From positions 266,439,008-266,503,007 of the forward strand of contig NC_092872.1 in the NCBI RefSeq assembly GCF_028372415.1: a stretch of 64,000 bases of DNA, in the 5' to 3' direction. The translations under genes and the position numbers were made by a program. Under the pieces are notes generated by a model, which saw only the letters and a program-made list of their open reading frames with translations, did no database searches and was not told the DNA's origin. Shown piece after piece: positions 22,331 through 32,974 of the stretch (position 1 is its first letter; each line of letters begins with the position of its first letter). This DNA comes from Notamacropus eugenii (lineage: Eukaryota > Chordata > Mammalia > Diprotodontia > Macropodidae).

Positions 22331-22801
22331 TCTATACCCAAGAGGGCATTCAAAGACATAGTTAATTCAGAGATCAGGAATAGGGCCCATTACCTCCTGG
22401 CTCCCACTGAATGTGGTCTCCGGGGGCTTCCTATACAGCACAGAAGCAGTGTCTAGTCTTCAAAGATAGAGTTATTGCCTTTCAAGAGGGGAGAAGATGA
22501 AAAGAAAGGAAGTGAAGGCGTGGGAGGACTCCAAAGGGAACAGTGGGAAGCCCAAGGCCATTTGACCCAGCAACGCTTCAAATGAAGGCAAGCAAGAAAA
22601 CTGAATGTGACTGCCATTTGTACATTTCACATGGATCAGTACCACTTTTAAATGTCCAGGATATTAGCTCAGTTTGGCTGATAACAGACTACTCTGGGAG
22701 GCAAGAGATGGACTTCTATGCTCAGATTCACTATCCGTTAACCCTGTGGATTGGGACAAACTTCTCATAACTTCCCTTTCTGTTCTCCTGGCATATCCCT
22801 C
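22331..22801. other. Unassigned sequence
   Basis: No repeat family recognised. The 75 aa plus-strand frame at 22543-22770 has no domain. Confidence 0.35.
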
Positions 22802-23030
22802 ATGAAACTGGCCAGTGTTCCCATGAAAATGGCTACTGTTTCCTGAAGCTGACCAGTGTTTTCATTAATCTGACCAGTGTTTTTTATTAATCTGACCAAT
22901 ACTTTCATGAAACTGACCAGTATTTCTTTGAAATTGATTAGTATTTCCATTTAACTGACCAGAAACTGATCAGTGTTTCCATAAAAGTGATTAATGTTCC
23001 ATGAAACTGACCAGTGCTTTCATTAAACTG
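22802..23030. repeat. Minisatellite, ~21-22 bp unit
   Basis: About ten degenerate tandem units around atgaaactgaccagtgtttc, for example near 22802, 22862, 22885, 22906, 22945 and 22999. The core ctgaccag recurs, and actgatcagt at about 22966 is a perfect palindrome. Units near 21 bp keep a minus-strand frame partly open (22765-22950), which is incidental. Confidence 0.85.
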
Positions 23031-23439
23031 ATCTATTTAGTTTTCACTTAAAGTATAGATAACAATGTCTATTTCTTGAATAGGCTGTTGGGAAAATAAT
23101 AGATGCATAAAACCCCTCAAACAACAACAGCAAGAAAAAAACTCGACCAAAATAAGTCAGCTGATGAGGTCTCCTGGGAAAAGACCCAGGATCTACCTAA
23201 GATAATAGCATGATTGTCTTAATTAAATGTAGCGTGAAAATATATGAATGAAACAGCAAGAGCAGAGCCAAGAGAGCTTAAGTTATGCCTGGCTTATTCC
23301 TATAATTTGTTGATGGCTAAATTCATAAAAATAAGAATGTCAAATGCTTTTATTCACTATTATTTCTAGGTAACTGAAAATATTGCAGGATGTGTGTTGA
23401 GGCAAGTCTTAACATTTAGATGTTTATAAATAACTTTAT
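23031..23439. other. Unique AT-rich sequence
   Basis: No repeat signature; homeodomain-like words (cttaattaaa, ataatagcatgattg) are present. A conserved element is possible but unsupported. Confidence 0.25.
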
Positions 23440-23564
23440 TTTATTAAATTTTTTTATTGACTTCCGTTGCTTTTACATGACCTTTATTATCCATCCTCCT
23501 CCCTTACCCAGAGAGCCAAAGAAATAAGGACAAGGAAAAAAAATTCAGCAGAACTAATTAATTG

Positions 23565-23700
23565 ATGCATTACTATGTGACCTTGGACAATTTACTTAAC
23601 TTCTCTGGGTCTTAGTTTTCTCATCTGTAAAATGAGGTGCTGGACCCAATAGAGTTGTAAACAGTTTCTCAGGTTATTTCCTTCTTCATTTCTATTATCT
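23565..23700 (+). mobile_element. MIR-like SINE nested in L1
   Basis: actatgtgaccttggacaat, gtcttagttttctcatctgt, aaatgaggtgctggacccaa; sits between two colinear L1 3' UTR pieces. Confidence 0.75.
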
Positions 23701-23849
23701 TATTATCTATGATTGACTGAGCATGATAGTCCCCCACCCTCCAAAGTAGGCAGGGAAATACATTTTCTCATTTCTTCTCCAGGGTCAAATTTGGTCATTA
23801 TTATTGCTCAGCATTCAATTTCATTTCTTCTTTTCTTTCTTTTGTTGTC

Positions 23850-24350
23850 CTAATGTGCAAATCTGGCCAATCTGATTCCTCTACTCAATAAACCCTAATG
23901 GCTCCCTATTACTTCTGTGGTTAAAAAGAAAGTCGTCTGTTTGGTATTTAAAGCCTTTCCCAACATAAGCCCCAATTACTTTTCCATCCCAAGAACACAT
24001 CCTTTTCTTCTGCCCACAATGTTCTGACCAAACTGGCCTTGTGGTCATTTCTCATGCCATCTTCCATCTCCATGACTGTGCCCTGGTGTCTCCGATGACC
24101 AGAATTTTTCCTCACTTCCACATCTCAGAATTTCTAGTTTCCTTCAAATCTCAGTTCAGGTAACAGCTTCTCCATCAAATTTTCCTTTTGCCTCCAGCTC
24201 CTAGTGCTTTCCCTCAAAAATCACCTTCTGCCTGTACATCTTCACCTGGATGAGTCATCTCCCTCTGTCCAGGCTCTAAGATCTCTGAAAGCAGGGATTG
24301 TTTTTGTCTTCATATCCCCAGCGCCTGGTCTATAGTAGGGGTTAATCAAT
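23850..24350 (+). mobile_element. L2 LINE 3' end nested in L1
   Basis: Sense L2 order: atctggccaatctgattcct, ccctaatggctccctattac, tatttaaagcctttcccaac, caggctctaagatctctgaa, then gcgcctggtctatagtaggg at the 3' end. Confidence 0.8.
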
Positions 24351-24364
24351 GAAAAAGAAATTGA

Positions 24365-24560
24365 ACATATGGACGTTATGTACTTACTTATTTATTCATT
24401 TATTATATTTTTACATATCATATATTTGTTATATATTCATATAACATAATTTTATAAGCTATAATTTATATAATATAAAAACTATTATAAATTATTAAAT
24501 TACTAAAATATTAATATAATATAAAATTAATATAATATAAAATAATATATTGTTTATCTA
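24365..24560. repeat. AT-rich low-complexity stretch
   Basis: Almost pure A/T with ataatata and tattatt words, inside the interrupted L1 3' UTR. Confidence 0.85.
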
Positions 24561-25009
24561 TTATCTATTTATTTCTGCTTTCTTCCTTCTGCATTAGCTC
24601 CTAGGTCTTCCCCATGCTTCTTTGAATTCTTCCTATTTGCTGTTTCTTCAGGCCCAGTAATAATCCTCTGTGTTCTCATATCACAGCTTGTCTAGCTGTT
24701 TCCCAATCTATGGATATCTGCTTTATTTCTAGATCCTTGTTACTATAAAATATATTATTATACATGTAGGTGTCTATAGGGCTCTTCTTGCTGTCTTTGA
24801 CCTCCTTGGATCCTACTGCCAAGTAGTGGACTCTTTGGGTCAAAGAGTATGGACATTCTAGTGGATTTTAAGAGTAATTCCTGTATATTCACCCTAATAC
24901 TTTAAGGAGATGAGATTTTGCCTACATTAAGATTGAGTACCTTAGAAATGACCTTATTCCTCATGAGGACAGCATCTTGGATCATTTTCTTTCCCAGTTC
25001 TTATTTTGG

Positions 25010-25160
25010 AGAGGAAAAAACATGAAAGAAAAGACTCCCTTTACAATTTTAGAGAGTTGTTTGGGGATACTTGTAGGTTAAATGACTTGGATCACACAGT
25101 GAACACAGGTTAGAGATAGGACTGGAACTCAGGTTCAGTACCCAGAGACTGATTTAGGAT
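25010..25160 (-). mobile_element. MIR-like SINE, antisense
   Basis: gacttggatcacacagtgaa and ggactggaactcaggttcag; the 5' part is degraded. Confidence 0.6.
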
Positions 25161-26094
25161 CTATTTTTGGAAACTTCTTGTGGCTGACCAATTCTTTCTG
25201 CTGCAACAACTGGTTCCACAGTTCGGTGAACTAAGCTGGATCTCTAGAACATTATGTGACCCATACTCCAAGTCCTTTTGGCTCAGTAGGGCCTACCAGA
25301 TGTTGTGCCTTTTTGACACTGATTTGGAGAACCCAGGTTCACCGCCATAGAGATGTTGAAGAAGGGTGTTAGTGGAGGAGGCATTGAGGGGTGGACGGAA
25401 ATAAACTTCCCAAACTTCACCATAAAAATGTTTCCATTTCTTCAATAACTGGATTTGGAGGGGTTAAATGGACATTTTCCCAAAATGTTAGAAACCCCTC
25501 CAAACTAAAACATTTGGCTAGAAATTAAGACCCATTGTGAAGCAGACTTAGAAGCAGACCACGAAAATGACCTCTTGAGTTTCACTATGTAGCTTAATAA
25601 TACATCTGTGCCTCCCAGAATCCTGCTCACAATTGGGCATTCACAACAGAGAACTAGAAATCAGTCTGGAAAAGAATAGAGAGCCCCTTTCTGCCTCTTG
25701 CAAAAACTTCCCTGGGCAAGAAGTATGGGAACCTTTAGTCCTCTCCTGCTCCCTTGTTTCTAGGGAGAAACAAATGCCCTGAAAGCCCTGGGGCTATCTC
25801 TATGAGCTGGCTGGTCATTGATTTCTTTTTATTTTTTTAAACTGAGATTTTCCACCAAGAATTTTTTAAAAAACTCTTTCCTGTTGGTCACTTTTTTTCA
25901 GTCCCCAAATAAATACAGAGCTGAGAAAAATCAGTCTGAAGCAAATCACTGAAGATGCAGAATAAGGCAATTTTTGAGATGTACAACCTTAGCACTGTTG
26001 CTTTACGGGTCATGAAAAGCTTGAAGTCATGAACCCTGGATGTGTAACTCAGGCAGGCTAATATCTCCTGGATGACTCCATTAAGTCACTTCAT
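25161..26094. other. Unique sequence
   Basis: No gene or clear repeat in about 0.9 kb. Confidence 0.35.
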
Positions 26095-26360
26095 AGCATT
26101 TTCAGACTTAGGAGAGACCGCAGGGTCACCTTATCCAACTTGCTTCACTATGGCAAAATAATCCTCTATAACACATTCAACTAGTGGTAGTCTTTTCTTC
26201 ATTGAAAGACTCTTAGTGATAAATCCATTCCCATATGAGGCAATCCATTCATTTTGAAGGAGAAGTAGCAACTCCTGAAGAAAGAGTCTGATTCAGAGTT
26301 GGGAAGACTTGATTAAAGTCCCTCCCCTGACAATCCTGGATAAGTCACTGAAACTTTTAA
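26095..26360. mobile_element. MIR-like SINE scraps, both orientations
   Basis: 26100-26200 is an antisense start (ttaggagagaccgcagggtc, accttatccaacttgcttca). 26275-26360 is a sense fragment (gattcagagttgggaagact, caatcctggataagtcactg). Confidence 0.55.
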
Positions 26361-26614
26361 TGTACCGAGAAAACTAAAATTTCCCTTGCTAAAGGGATGG
26401 AGATCTACATGGGTGGAGGGAGTTTTATTGCAGGGAATTCCATGAACCATTGAAATCACAGAACTGGACTCAAACACACAGACCACAAGACAAACCACCC
26501 AAAACAAAGGTATAAAGCATTTTTGTCCTGACTTCAGGCTTATATTTGCCTTTGTGCAACTTCTACTCATCCCTCCTAGCTCTGCCCTCTGGGACCAGGC
26601 AAACCAAATTTAAT
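26361..26614. other. Unassigned sequence
   Basis: Nothing recognised. Confidence 0.3.
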
Positions 26615-26810
26615 ACCTTGTCCGAGTGACAGCCCTCCAAATACTTAATGACAGTTTAATCTCTGCTTCTTCAGCTACAAAATGGGGATAATATTGTAAA
26701 ATCTGCTCAGCTGCCTCATGGAGCTGAGGCAAGGCTGGTCTGAGGCAAGGGATATGAAAGCATTTTCTGAAATGTGCAAGATGAATCACACCAATGTTAG
26801 TTACTGTTAA
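26615..26810 (+). mobile_element. MIR-like SINE, 3' part
   Basis: ctctgcttcttcagctacaa, aatggggataatattgtaaa and catggagctgaggcaaggct. Confidence 0.55.
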
Positions 26811-26869
26811 TAGAGTGGAGGCATGCACAGAACGTTTCATCAGGGCATGCATCCAGGGAATTTTATTTT

Positions 26870-27154
26870 TTATTTCTTTTTAAGGCAAACATTTATTGAA
26901 TACTCAATCATAAAGGACATTTTTATTCCTCAAATTGGAGAAACAAAAACTTAACTAAATATAATTTGTAAAAAATTAATAACAATGCATAAAATACAAA
27001 TATAAAATGAACAACAAAATGACAATTTTTTGTGAGATATTAAAGTGTGTCCAGGAACAAACCAGATACCCCAAATGCAAATCTGTAAGTCACAGCTAAG
27101 CACTCTGCAGGTGGGAAGAATGTTCCTCAGGAGCTGAGATTAGGTTTCCCACAG
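26870..27154. other. AT-rich sequence
   Basis: ggcaaacatttattgaatac may be an L2-end scrap; otherwise unassigned. Confidence 0.35.
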
Positions 27155-27402
27155 AGGTATGCTGGTAAGTGTTTAACAACTGACTCTCTGAGGGAAAGAG
27201 ATATTTTATGACACACTTGCAAGTTTAATTTACATTATTAAAATTTTCTCCATTACTTTCTTCAGTCTAGACAACCAACAAAACATTAAATCAAGCCCTG
27301 AGTTGTAGCATTTGCTAATTTCTAAGGTGTAATTGTCCGCAATGAGAATTTAATACCTTGTGAGTTAATCTGAGCTGACTCCAACAGTCCTCTGGTTGTA
27401 GC
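27155..27402 (-). repeat. Copy C of the unassigned dispersed repeat
   Basis: Read on the minus strand, it carries the same block order as 14774-15046 and 53401-53612: cagggcttgatttaatgttt, tgttggttgtctagactgaa, gtaatggagaaaattttaat, gagtcagttgttaaacactt and accagcatacct. Confidence 0.65.
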
Positions 27403-27514
27403 CAACTTCTGCTGTATGACTGTATGTGTACATGTGTGACCAGGCAGATGACTCACAAATGTACACATCCAGTCCCAGTGTCTTTTCTGAGATTCAATTT
27501 CACATTAGTCAAAA

Positions 27515-27725
27515 AGCTTTGATTAAACCCTTATTATGTGCCAGCAAGCTCTGGTGGATACAAAGAATGGAAAAAAAACCACAGTCACTCTCCACAAAGT
27601 GCTCACATTCAGGTAGAGGAGACAATGTGGGAAAAAATGATACAAAGAAGTTATGGAGAGTTAATGGGAGTAATCTCAGAAGGAAGGTACTTTCATTGGA
27701 GGGTGGTCAGGTGTGAATGTGGTGT
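27515..27725 (-). mobile_element. L2 LINE 3' end, antisense
   Basis: gattaaacccttattatgtg, tacaaagaatggaaaaaaaa and attcaggtagaggagacaat; diverged. Confidence 0.6.
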
Positions 27726-27799
27726 CAGAGGACCAGTATTCCAATTCTGCCTCTGCTATTAAAGTACTTACATAATTTCAGGTGAGTCATTTTACCTAT

Positions 27800-27858
27800 T
27801 TCCTAGCTAGCTAACTAGATAGATAGATGATTGATAGATAGATGATTGATAGATTAAT
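27800..27858. repeat. (GATA)n microsatellite
   Basis: ctagctagctaactagatag then gatagatgattgatagatag; short and impure. Confidence 0.85.
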
Positions 27859-28230
27859 AAAGCATTTGTTAAGTACTTATTATGTACCAGGCATTATGCT
27901 AACCAGTGGGGACACAAATACAAGAAAGCAAAATAGTCCTTGCCTTTAAGAAGCTTATAATCTACTACAGGAGTCAACATATAAAAAAGGGGTATGGGAA
28001 CAGAGGAAATGTCTTGGAAATGTCCTAGAAATGAGGCAGAAGTGTGGATCTGGCCATGGAAGACCAAAGCTGACCCATCACAACCCAAAGTGGTTCCAGG
28101 AGTGTAGTCTAAGTTCTGGTGGGAAGGAGGTCAAGGTAATGACCCAAGTGGAGACTTGGAGACTATCAATAGATAATTTCTTGGGTTCTTTGCGACTTGA
28201 AATCCTGTGATCTTGTGAATTTGACTGAAT
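27859..28230 (-). mobile_element. L2 LINE 3' end, antisense
   Basis: gcatttgttaagtacttatt, atgtaccaggcattatgcta, ccttgcctttaagaagctta, ataatctactacaggagtca. The assignment fades after about 28060. Confidence 0.7.
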
Positions 28231-28609
28231 GCTCATCCAACTGTATATTATAGTATATATAGATTATATATGTCTTTCATCCACTTTGTTTTCGAAGTGT
28301 AGATTGTTAAACTGTTGTCTTTTGCATTGCTGCAGATTTCCATAAAAAGTCTTTATAATGTTCCAGGGCTCTGTTTAGCATTCAGAACCCTCCATCACAA
28401 AGGATAAGCAGAGTTCTAATTTATCATTTCACTGATATTTTCCCCTTGGTAATTTTTAATGTATAATCTTTCATTGTAATGTATCTTCATATCAAATGAT
28501 TTTTATCACATATTTTGACTCAATATAATTCAACAAATATTGAGCATCAGATATTTACCCTATGACATAGATAATCACGATGTATCCACATTCCACATTA
28601 ATACCATCA
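28231..28609. other. Unique AT-rich sequence
   Basis: No repeat recognised. Confidence 0.3.
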
Positions 28610-28850
28610 CATGGATAGGGTGTTGGATTTGGAGATATCAGAGACCTGGGTTTTAATCCTGCTCCTGACCCATATTCATTGTATGACTTTAGCAAGTCAT
28701 TTCATTTCCTTTGAACCTCAGTCTACTCATATTTAGAATGAAGATAATAATACTTTACCTTATAGGGTTCTTATAAGATTCAAAAAAAGATAATGTGTGA
28801 AAAGTGTATAGCTAACCTTAAAATGCTATATTAATTTCAACTCTTTACTT
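28610..28850 (+). mobile_element. MIR-like SINE
   Basis: gttggatttggagatatcag, cctgctcctgacccatattc, tttagcaagtcatttcattt, aagataataatactttacct. Confidence 0.75.
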
Positions 28851-28954
28851 TTTTTAGCAAAAGAGTTATTCTACAAGAATTTTAATCTTAACTTCTGGTC
28901 AAGCTGACCAGCTACAGTCCAGCTATATAGGAAGATTGCTGGAATGGGATATTG

Positions 28955-29145
28955 AAGAGTAGTGGTGAGGGCAGGGGACTTGGAGTCAGAAAGACCTGAG
29001 TTCAAAACTTCCCCCTGATATTTACCACCCATATATCTCTGGCCACATCACATAACTTCTCAGTGCCTCAGTTTCCTCATCTATAATTGGACCCAATGCT
29101 CTCTAAGATCCCTTCCAGCTCTAAATGAATACTCTTATGATCTTT
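28955..29145 (+). mobile_element. MIR-like SINE
   Basis: gcaggggacttggagtcaga, aagacctgagttcaaaactt, gtgcctcagtttcctcatct, gatcccttccagctctaaat. Confidence 0.8.
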
Positions 29146-29654
29146 TGCGTAACTAATATTTCTGAACTTCTGTCAATCATGTTCTCTCATTAATGGTCTG
29201 GGGTCATCATCATAAGTTTTGCCTTGAGTGATTTAGCTGCAAAGCATCCCAATATGTCCATTGCCCTGTAACATACCCTATCACACATTTTAGTAATTAG
29301 ATAAATCTGTAGCCACAGAGACCTCCTTTAATCAGTGCTGATCTCATCCCTTCCCCAAGTCTTCCCAACTTGTGAATTTTTTTTTAAATTACAAAATATT
29401 CTGACAAATAATCTCCGAATGGTAAAGTAAATAAAAGCTACATTTTTGGACTCCAAGATCAGGTTTATGTGGTTACTTTCTGCCTTAACTTCCAATTATT
29501 TTCTAACTGTATCTTTCTATCATGACTGTGGATGGTGCTACTCTTCCTAGGAGAGGATGGCTGACAGAAAAGCTATTTCAATGTTAATTAAAATATGAGG
29601 TTGGAGAAGGTTTAAAAACAACCAGGCCTATAAGCTCCACTTAGGGGAAAGACT
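29146..29654. other. Unassigned sequence
   Basis: Nothing recognised. Confidence 0.3.
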
Positions 29655-29800
29655 TATTATTGTCCCATCAGAACCTCAGTTTCCACATCTGTAAAACGGA
29701 AACAAAAATATTTGTAATATCTATATAGTATTATTTTGAGGCTCAAAGAGATAATGCATGAAAAGCACTTTGCAAACTTCAACTTCTATTATACTGTGTT
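29655..29800 (+). mobile_element. MIR-like SINE, 3' half
   Basis: aacctcagtttccacatctg, aaaacggaaacaaaaatatt, aaaagcactttgcaaacttc. Confidence 0.65.
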
Positions 29801-29944
29801 GTGGAAATGCTTATTTTATTCCATATATTAAAGATAAAAAAATAAAGCTAAAAAAAAGAAAAAGAAAACTTTAAGGGGTTATAGCAATGGCAATATTTTA
29901 ATTAATTTCAACTCTAAAAAAGAGTCTTTAAAGGGATTTGCTGT

Positions 29945-30115
29945 TAAGTCAACAGGTAGTATGGAGTTGTGGCTTGAGAGCTGGTCATGGAGTAAGTCCA
30001 GGGTTCAAGTCCCACTTTGCCACCTATTGTCAGTGTGACCATGGGTAAGTCCCATAACCTCCCAGTGGCCCAGGCAATTATCTAGGACTAGGAGGCACAG
30101 AAACTGCTGATCTCC
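29945..30115 (+). mobile_element. MIR-like SINE
   Basis: agtatggagttgtggcttga, ccagggttcaagtcccactt, gtgtgaccatgggtaagtcc. Confidence 0.65.
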
Positions 30116-30479
30116 TTTAGTAGAGGAATGTCCTCACCAGAAGGTCCTATTCTAGTGAAATCCCAGGTCTACAGGAAAAAAATTCTTAAGATAGAGTCTT
30201 TTCATTTTTCAACTAGAAGCCAACAATATGAAACAAATTTTATTAAAATGTTAATCACCAGGTTGGCCCCAGGATAGTAAATTTTTTGGTGACGGCCACT
30301 CCCAAAGATGGGTTACTAAGCCAGAAGAATTACTGTCTACATTGGTGAACAGAGGACCCCTTAACAGTAGAAGCAGAAACCCTTGAAAATTCTCTTAAAG
30401 CATTTCTTACTTCCATGTAATAAAACCCTATTTTTGAAGAGACTTGGAATCAGTGTTTGGTTAAACAATTGAAAACTTT
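30116..30479. other. Unassigned sequence, possibly repetitive
   Basis: 30270-30430 (gccactcccaaagatgggtt, gaacagaggaccccttaaca, cttccatgtaataaaaccct) gives the impression of a dispersed repeat, but I cannot name it and there is no second copy in the window. Confidence 0.25.
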
Positions 30480-30960
30480 GTAAAACCTCCTATTTGAGCT
30501 GTGACTTTTTAATATCTTTACATTAAAATGAAAATGATTACTTTTTAATATTACTGGAAACCACCCTATCCCCCAATGGCTAGATATGTTTCTTGTGTGA
30601 TTTTATTATGTGCTTAATAATAGTACCTGTGAGCTCGGATTTCTTTTGAATAAAATTGATTGGAAACAATATCTACCCTAAAGCATCTTTAATGTCATTA
30701 TAGCCGGGTAGGAGTAAATTAAGCGGTATTTAGGCACCAAAGTCTTTAATTTCATTGCATTTGAGTAGGAGTTAGACATTATGAGGTCCAATTAAAAAAG
30801 TCGCTAATGTTTTTACATCTGAGTAGGAGTAAATTAAACCAAATCACTCCTGAGCTGCTAATATCATTTTAATTGAATGTCATTCAGTTTCTAACCTCTG
30901 GTACAACCTGCACATAATGAGCCAGTTCCAGCAAAGCATCTGAGACCCTGGGCACCGGCA
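30480..30960. promoter_or_regulatory. Candidate conserved non-coding/enhancer-like element
   Basis: Unique AT-rich sequence dense in homeodomain-type TAAT/ATTA words: ttttaatatctttacattaa near 30512, tcgctaatg at 30801, ttttaattgaatgtcattc near 30867 and cataatgagcc near 30913. It contains the phased repeat listed separately. No coding frame or transposon signature is seen. Regulatory function is inferred, not demonstrated. Confidence 0.35.
30683..30880. repeat. Degenerate ~54-58 bp tandem repeat with TAAT cores
   Basis: TAAT at 30690, 30747, 30805 and 30859, each followed by gtcat, ttcat, gtttt or atcat (spacing 57, 58 and 54). The second box gtaggagtaaattaa is at 30708-30722 and 30823-30837, with gtaggagtta at 30765-30774 between them. 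Confidence 0.75.
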
Positions 30961-31364
30961 CTGGAAGAAACCATAGTAGAGTTTAGGGAATGACAAGGCA
31001 AGACTTGGGGGGAAAGGAAGGAATCATGAAAGAACAGAGAAACTGCTGGGCGGGAGGGGAGAAACTAAACATATCTTACCTACTGATCTTCATGGTCCAT
31101 GGCTGCAGGTTGAGTCATGAAGTACTTCTGGTGAGGTTGGCATTGGGGAAGGCATCCCGCCTGAAGATGGGCTGGGCAGGGTTCAAAGGCTGGGACATCC
31201 ATTTATTGACCCCATGAATTATTTATAGTGTTGGATTGAATGAAACTCTCCACATCACAGCAATAGTAGGAAAATAGAAATATATTTATTCCATTTCTAT
31301 TTATTCTGTATGTCCTTATGAATGTACTTGTCTCTCTCATTTGAATGCAAGCTTCTAACTAGTA
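30961..31364. other. Unassigned sequence
   Basis: Nothing recognised; the 75 aa plus-strand frame at 30990-31217 has no domain. Confidence 0.3.
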
Positions 31365-31445
31365 GGGAATGTTTCACTCATTGATTTGTATCCTGCGCAG
31401 CGCCTGGCACATAGTAGGTACTTAATAATGCTTGTTGATTGATTG
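31365..31445 (+). mobile_element. L2 LINE extreme 3' end
   Basis: cgcctggcacatagtaggta followed by cttaataatgcttgttgatt, the L2 3' terminus. Confidence 0.75.
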
Positions 31446-31819
31446 GCTTTCTAATTTTCTTCTTGTTTTTTCTTCCTTTGAAATTTCAAAATATTTTTCT
31501 TCTGTAATCAAGGAAGACAACTGGGACTTTAAGAAGGTTAAATTCACAGACAGAAAAACAGGATAAAGAAATCTCTCTTTGGCACCCAAGTTACTGCAAT
31601 ATTTTGTATGTTCTTTGTGCAATATGGTGGGCAAAGCTTTCCTATTAACTTCCCAAGACCCTACTCTCTGTTTTGGCATGAAAAGCACGTTGGAAAGCTT
31701 TCAATACTTGGATGTATCTGCCGTCCTTTGGTGGGCATTCCCTGTAATGATGTACTCTGTAATCTATGACTTGCCATGCTGTACAATCCATGCCCTTGTC
31801 TTCTGGCAAATTCTCTATG
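31446..31819. other. Unassigned sequence
   Basis: Overlapping frames of 80-109 aa on both strands (31422-31974) are mutual shadows without a domain. Confidence 0.3.
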
Positions 31820-32215
31820 GGGAATAAGGGCAGGTCTGGCCTTGTCACCCTACCACTCAATAGATTCCAGTGTCTTCCTATTTCCTTTAAAACAAGAGAC
31901 AAACTCTTTTGTTTAGCTTTTAAAACCTTTAACAGTCTGCTTACATTATTCTCTTTCCCACACATTGTAGGCATCCAAACTGACCTTTTCCCTATTCCTT
32001 CTGGATCCAGGCCTTTGTACTGGTCTTCTTTCTGAACCCCACCATTGGCAGAGTCCCTTAATAATCAGCAGCTTTAAGGTTTGCAAAGTGTTTGATTTGT
32101 CCTTTCATTTAATCCTTAACCCTGTGAGGTAGGAGTTGTTATCATTCTCATTTTACTCTTAGCATAGCATCTGACACATACTAGGCACTTAAAAATTGTT
32201 TCTTAATTGATTGAT
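31820..32215 (+). mobile_element. L2 LINE 3' region with an inserted antisense MIR
   Basis: L2: ttccagtgtcttcctatttc, acaagagacaaactcttttg, aaaacctttaacagtctgct, gatccaggcctttgtactgg. An antisense MIR scrap at 32060-32160 (tttgcaaagtgtttgatttg, ctgtgaggtaggagttgtta), then the L2 end at 32160-32215 (ctgacacatactaggcactt). Confidence 0.75.
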
Positions 32216-32399
32216 AGGTCTCTACCCAATTTACTGGGGAAGGCCTTCCTACATGTTATTTGATATTACATGGGTACCAATTAAGCACTCAGGTTGTATA
32301 TACTCTCCCCACCTTCTCTTCCCATCATGCCTCTCCCCGATGACTGGCATCCTTCCTGCTGCATCGATTGCACACTTATTTTGGGTAATTTAGTCTGAG

Positions 32400-32560
32400 A
32401 AGCATTGTGCCATAATAGATGGAAAGCAGTCAAGAAGATCTGGCTTTCAGTTCCACCTTAGACACATGCTGGTTGTTTGCCCAAGGGCAAGTCACTTAGC
32501 ACATGACTTCCCAATGTGCTTGGACACTCTCAGACTAGACAATGCAAAGCAGCTGTGAAT
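32400..32560 (+). mobile_element. MIR-like SINE
   Basis: gtgccataatagatggaaag, gatctggctttcagttccac, agggcaagtcacttagcac. Confidence 0.65.
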
Positions 32561-32634
32561 GTGTACCATTGGAGGGAGGTTACTGATTCAGAGTTTTCTA
32601 TACCAACTTAATCATAGATCCAAGTTCTTTAAAA

Positions 32635-32735
32635 AACCTTTTCCTCTTCAATTAACATTTTGTAAATGTCTGCCATGTTCTAAGCAGCATGCTAGGAACT
32701 GGGGATTCATACACAGCAGCAGATGTAACCCATCA
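32635..32735 (-). mobile_element. L2 LINE 3' end, antisense
   Basis: aattaacattttgtaaatgt, ctaagcagcatgctaggaac, ctggggattcatacacagca. Confidence 0.6.
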
Positions 32736-32974
32736 AACCAAAACTGGCTTGTGTTGAAGAGGTGACTGGGTTCTCCAAGTCTATGCCAGTAGAGTATAAG
32801 AGATGGTAGGTTCCCTCATTTCATAGATGGGGAAGTAGGTAGGCATAGACGAATCACCTCTCTTGTCTGAAACTTTTCTGGCTAGCACGTAAATGATTCT
32901 ATAGCAAGTGAGGTTATTCTTATCATAATAATAGTAGCTGACAATTATCCAGTGCATGATCATTTATGTACATT

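Larger units (their letters stand above)
23440..24900 (-). mobile_element. L1 LINE 3' region, antisense, split by later insertions
   Basis: L1 3' UTR pieces at 23440-23560 (ttgcttttacatgacctttat, acccagagagccaaagaaat), 23715-23850 (cttctccagggtcaaatttg, tcattattattgctcagcat) and 24560-24900 (ctgtttcccaatctatggat, ctttgggtcaaagagtatgg) are colinear. They are interrupted by a MIR, an L2 and AT-rich sequence. Confidence 0.75.

Noticed and set aside
22765..22950. 61-codon frame with heptad-like repeats suggesting a coiled coil
   Set aside because: The periodicity comes from the ~21-bp minisatellite unit.
30683..30880. CRISPR-like array of regular repeats and spacers
   Set aside because: Repeats are short, degenerate and AT-rich in a vertebrate repeat background. 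The regular spacing is a tandem duplication.
31422..32035. Overlapping 80-109 aa frames on both strands as a gene
   Set aside because: The frames are mutual shadows, partly over L2, with no domain or splice signal.
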